A DNA stretch of 64,000 nt. Origin: JANQUM01 sp047630355. GTDB taxonomy: Bacteria; Bacteroidota; Bacteroidia; Cytophagales; Spirosomataceae. The notes below the pieces were generated by a model. It was not told the DNA's origin. It saw only the letters and a list, made by a program, of their open reading frames with translations, and ran no database searches. The translations under genes and the position numbers were made by a program. Location of the stretch: NCBI GenBank assembly GCA_047630355.1, contig JBLHXN010000002.1, positions 1 to 64,000 on the forward strand. The letters run 5' to 3'. Below, in pieces: positions 61,441 to 64,000 of the stretch; position 1 is the first letter of the stretch, and every line of letters starts with the position of its first letter.

Positions 61441-62400
61441 TTAAACAAGAGAAGCCCGGTTAGAAATACTTCGTTCGTCGGGTTGTCTTCCTCGTAAAAT
61501 GGCTAACGTATTATTTATCGTATTGACGCACATTTCGGTGTACGTTCGTGCGGTTAAACTTCCCACGTGAGCGGTAATCAAAGTATTTGGGTGATTTATT
61601 AACTCTTCGTCTTCTATTCTTGGTGGTTCTTCTATCAGCACATCCGCCCCAAATCCGGCAAGCTTTTCGTTTTTTAGAGCGTTGGTTATCGCTTTTTGAT
61701 CGATGATTCCGCCCCGTGCGGTGTTTATCAAAATCGAGGTGGGTTTCATCAACTTCAAACGCTCCGTATTTATCAGGTTTTCCGTGTCGGGCGTTAGTGG
61801 TAAATGCAACGTAACGATATCTGACGTTTTGAGCACTTCCTCCAAAGAAAGAAACTGATACGGAACGTTTTCTTCAAAAATATTCCAGTAGACGACGTTC
61901 ATTCCCATCGCTTCGGCGATTTTAGCAACCCGCTTCCCGATGTTGCCAAGCCCCAAAATACCGAGCTTTTTACCATTGATTTCATCGCCCGAAAACTCTT
62001 TTCGCCAATCCCAGTTTCCCGCTTTTACTTCGTTTACAGAGCGATAAAGATTTCGCTGTAACATTAACATCAATGAAATGGTGTGTTCGGCAATTGTAGC
62101 GGAGTTTGAACCCGGAGCATTCACTACTTTTATATTTCGTTTTGTTGCGAATGCTACGTCCACATTATCCAGCCCAACTCCGCAACGAGTGATAGTTTTT
62201 AAATCAGGAAATGCCGAAATCAACGCTTCGTTTACTTGCCCTTTTCCACGGGTAACTATTCCATTAATTGATTGACTACTAATTGCTTGATTTAATGAAC
62301 CTTCATCGTAACCCGTAAGGATTTCTATGTCTTCAGCGGTTTCTAATAAAGTCATTGCATCGTCGGCGATGGTTTCAAGAAGGAGAACTTTGTACTTCAT
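61441..62400 (-). CDS. D-isomer 2-hydroxyacid dehydrogenase
   Basis: 319 residues. NAD-binding GLGNIGKRVAKIAEAMG (about 148-164), catalytic Arg in NTARGGIID, Glu in the IEEPPR region and His in TAHVGSLT. It belongs to the phosphoglycerate dehydrogenase-like group but lacks regulatory C-terminal domains. The substrate is unknown; a sugar-acid intermediate is plausible given the PUL. It overlaps the VOC gene by 4 nt (ATGA). Confidence 0.88.
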   Translation of the reverse strand: MKYKVLLLETIADDAMTLLETAEDIEILTGYDEGSLNQAISSQSINGIVTRGKGQVNEALISAFPDLKTITRCGVGLDNVDVAFATKRNIKVVNAPGSNSATIAEHTISLMLMLQRNLYRSVNEVKAGNWDWRKEFSGDEINGKKLGILGLGNIGKRVAKIAEAMGMNVVYWNIFEENVPYQFLSLEEVLKTSDIVTLHLPLTPDTENLINTERLKLMKPTSILINTARGGIIDQKAITNALKNEKLAGFGADVLIEEPPRIEDEELINHPNTLITAHVGSLTARTYTEMCVNTINNTLAILRGRQPDERSISNRASLV

Positions 62401-62897
62401 TTTGTAGCGTCTTCTCCGTGATAAAGCGTGGCATCTTTTGACTTATAGCCTCGGAAGTCGTTTCGTCCTGATACGTAAATACCTTCTTTGAAAAGTTCGT
62501 CTTCCAGTATTTTTGGGTCAACTTCAAAGCCCGGAGGACTCGACAGTTCCAATAAATTTCCCGAAGGGTCACGCACGAACATTTGAATATTTCCGCCTGG
62601 TAAAACCCGCACCTTTCCCCAGGGCGAGGTATCGATGACTCCGAGTGTCTTCATCCGCCAAAAAGTTTCGTTGATATCGTCCATTATCAGGCAAACGTGC
62701 CCACGGAAAGAATAGGCGTCTTCCCATTCGGTGAGGTGGAGTTGCTGCGTTTCGTTAAACTTAAAAAAGGCGGTGGGGTAATCGAACAGAAATGCCGGAA
62801 TGACTTCCAGCCCAAGTTCTTTCTCGTAAAATTCGCACGCTTCCTCAAGGTTTTTTACCACGAGTGCCACGTGATTGATACCAGTTGCTTTAGCCAT
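62397..62897 (-). CDS. VOC-family (glyoxalase/dioxygenase-like) protein
   Basis: 166 residues with one vicinal oxygen chelate fold pair: NHVALVVKNLEEACEFYEKELGLEV at the start and GHVCLIMDDINETFWRMK, then VRDPSGNLLEL with a metal-ligand Glu. Candidate metal ligands are His9, His in RGHVCL and the Glu. It starts the two-gene unit with the hydroxyacid dehydrogenase. Exact reaction unknown. Confidence 0.85.
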   Translation of the reverse strand: MAKATGINHVALVVKNLEEACEFYEKELGLEVIPAFLFDYPTAFFKFNETQQLHLTEWEDAYSFRGHVCLIMDDINETFWRMKTLGVIDTSPWGKVRVLPGGNIQMFVRDPSGNLLELSSPPGFEVDPKILEDELFKEGIYVSGRNDFRGYKSKDATLYHGEDATK

Positions 62898-62960
62898 TAT
62901 ATTTTAATAAGTGTAAAGTCCTTTCAGCAAATAAAGAACTTGTTCATTAAAGAGTAACGT

Positions 62961-62982
62961 GTCAGCCTGAGCTTGTCGAAGG
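62961..62982. repeat. GTCAGCCTGAGCTTGTCGAA-type repeat fragment
   Basis: The stretch GTCAGCCTGAGCTTGTCGAAGG is recognised as a short motif that recurs between genes in many bacterial genomes. No hairpin partner is seen here. The rest of 62898-63237 is AT-rich and holds the SDR promoter region. Confidence 0.4.
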
Positions 62983-63158
62983 TAGTCTGTACAGAGCATT
63001 TCAATCGCATTGGCGACCCGGAACTTAATGTAACATTTAAATTAAATCTTAATTGACTGTGAACAAGTCTTTTTTATCAAAAGCGACTTTAGGTTGAATA
63101 GATGAATGAGCGACTAATATAAAGCTTATCTGTGAATAAAATAAATTATAACTATTTG

Positions 63159-63203
63159 GAACGATTGTTCTGTTATGTTGACTTTGTACTGGAACGTTCG
63201 TTC
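63159..63203. promoter_or_regulatory. Tandem palindromic operators upstream of the SDR gene
   Basis: GAACGATTGTTC (63159-63170) and GAACGTTCGTTC (63192-63203) have the same GAACG-NN-CGTTC dyad (one mismatch in the first). Their centres are 33 bp apart, about three helix turns. TetR-type repressors commonly bind such sites. The regulator gene is not in the window. Confidence 0.65.
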
Positions 63204-63237
63204 TGGAAAGTATTTGTAAATTATAACGGTAGAAAAA

Positions 63238-63993
63238 ATGAGTAATTTAAACGGAAAAATTGCCGTAGTAACGGGTGGAAATAGTGGAATTGGCTACGCA
63301 ACAGCAGCCAAATTGAAAGCAGACGGAGCAGCCGTAATAATCACCGGACGCAACGCCGAGAAGGTTAAAACCGCCGCTAAGGAATTAGGTGTCACGGGTG
63401 TGGTAGCAGACGTGAAAGACTTGAAAGCTATTGACGAATTAGTAAATGAAGTGAAGTCAAATCACGGAAACGTGGACATACTCTTTGTAAACGCCGGAAT
63501 TTTTGCCTCCGCTCCGATTGGACAAATCTCAGAGGAAATGTTTGATAATCAAATGGGTATAAACTTTAAAGGGGCAGTTTTTACAACTGAAAAATTTCTC
63601 CCAATTCTAAACGACGGAGCATCAGTAATTAATCTTTCTTCGGTGAATGCTTACACGGGAATGACCAATACCGCAATCTATGCGGCTTCAAAAGCAGCTT
63701 TGAACTCTTATACCCGAACAGCAGCAACAGAACTTGCACCCCGCAAAATCAGGGTAAATTCTGTGAATCCGGGTCCGGTTTCCACACCGATTTTTGGTAA
63801 AACGGGAATGAGCGAGGAGCAACTCAATGGTTTTGCTCAAGCTATGCAAGACCGAATTCCGTTAAAACGATTTGGTCAGCCGGAAGATGTAGCGAATTTA
63901 GTTACTTTTTTAGCTTCTGACGATGCTTCATTTATCACGGGCGGCGAATACAATATTGACGGCGGAATCATTATCAATCCATTGGTCGGTTAA
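63238..63993 (+). CDS. Short-chain dehydrogenase/reductase
   Basis: 251-residue classical SDR: TGGNSGIGYA (13-22), NAG (89-91), Ser in INLSSVNAYTG, Tyr-x3-Lys in YAASKAALNSYTRTAA and PGPVSTPIFG. Glucose 1-dehydrogenase-like in general form, substrate unknown. It ends 7 nt before the window edge. Two repressor-like palindromes precede it, suggesting inducible expression. Confidence 0.92.
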   Translation: MSNLNGKIAVVTGGNSGIGYATAAKLKADGAAVIITGRNAEKVKTAAKELGVTGVVADVKDLKAIDELVNEVKSNHGNVDILFVNAGIFASAPIGQISEEMFDNQMGINFKGAVFTTEKFLPILNDGASVINLSSVNAYTGMTNTAIYAASKAALNSYTRTAATELAPRKIRVNSVNPGPVSTPIFGKTGMSEEQLNGFAQAMQDRIPLKRFGQPEDVANLVTFLASDDASFITGGEYNIDGGIIINPLVG

Positions 63994-64000
63994 GTTAATG

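Noticed and set aside
1..64000. CRISPR arrays, tRNA or rRNA genes, prophage genes
   Set aside because: No regular spaced repeats, no tRNA-like cloverleaf with a TTCGAATC-type arm and no phage structural genes were seen by reading; a tool search could still find a weak one.

Overview
The window looks like a chromosomal segment of a Bacteroidota bacterium, most likely of the Cytophagales. The signs are a SusC/SusD pair, an outer-membrane beta-barrel TonB-type receptor, many lipoproteins with short signal peptides, a DUF937/OmpA protein, a Bacteroidota-type alanine dehydrogenase, TTG/GTG starts and weak Shine-Dalgarno use. No tRNA, rRNA, CRISPR array or phage module was recognised. The species cannot be named from sequence alone.

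Layout. 0-11 kb: a DUF937/OmpA protein cut by the window edge, a Nudix-fold regulator, two orphan ABC ATPases, a YheT-type hydrolase, a DUF3037-HipA-like kinase pair, a lipoprotein methyltransferase, a TonB-type receptor and small secreted proteins. 11.3-16 kb: repeats, then a tightly packed minus-strand operon (nitrilase, TolB-like propeller, two alpha/beta hydrolases, frameshifted DUF6157). 16-18.2 kb: gluconate kinase and 6-phosphogluconate dehydrogenase. 18.2-21.7 kb: a decayed GNAT fragment, a frameshifted HNH endonuclease, an intact GNAT, alanine dehydrogenase and TsaE. 21.7-25.2 kb: a stress-type cluster (Dps, coiled-coil lipoprotein, DUF2383 protein, small membrane proteins) and a TspO-like membrane protein. 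25.2-36.7 kb: a signalling block with sigma-54, an NtrC-type activator, three histidine kinases, several single-domain response regulators (one frameshifted), a broken MscS gene and an OmpH-like chaperone.

37-44.1 kb is the accessory part. An oligopeptidase B-like enzyme is followed by a decayed zinc-protease-like gene, group II intron remnants on either side of a serine hydrolase, a cytochrome c lipoprotein and a glycosidase-like lipoprotein. The last two genes share a ~130-bp direct repeat just upstream of their starts. The repeat begins with a palindromic AACAC-CC-GTGTT core, and a MITE-like element sits in one copy of the gene-repeat junction. Together this looks like a cassette-type gene acquisition system that I cannot assign to a named class.

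44.1-62.9 kb is a polysaccharide utilisation locus for a uronate-containing glycan. SusC/SusD import oligosaccharides. Two heparinase II/III-family lyase candidates and a BNR-type beta-propeller candidate lyase cleave by elimination. A GH88 hydrolase removes the unsaturated uronate, and KduI and KduD convert it to 2-keto-3-deoxygluconate. A large sorbosone-dehydrogenase-like haem protein closes the cluster. A divergent LacI-type regulator faces susC across a 20-bp imperfect palindrome that is a likely operator. A 15-bp-arm terminator separates susD from the enzyme genes. A 2-hydroxyacid dehydrogenase/VOC pair follows. At the right edge an SDR gene is preceded by two matching 12-bp palindromes, likely repressor sites.

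Gene decay is unusually frequent. Single-base frameshifts break DUF6157, HNH and response-regulator genes, an in-frame TAG and a missing C-terminus break MscS, and GNAT and protease remnants remain. Some indels at homopolymers could be sequencing errors, but the stop codon and the remnants are not explained that way.
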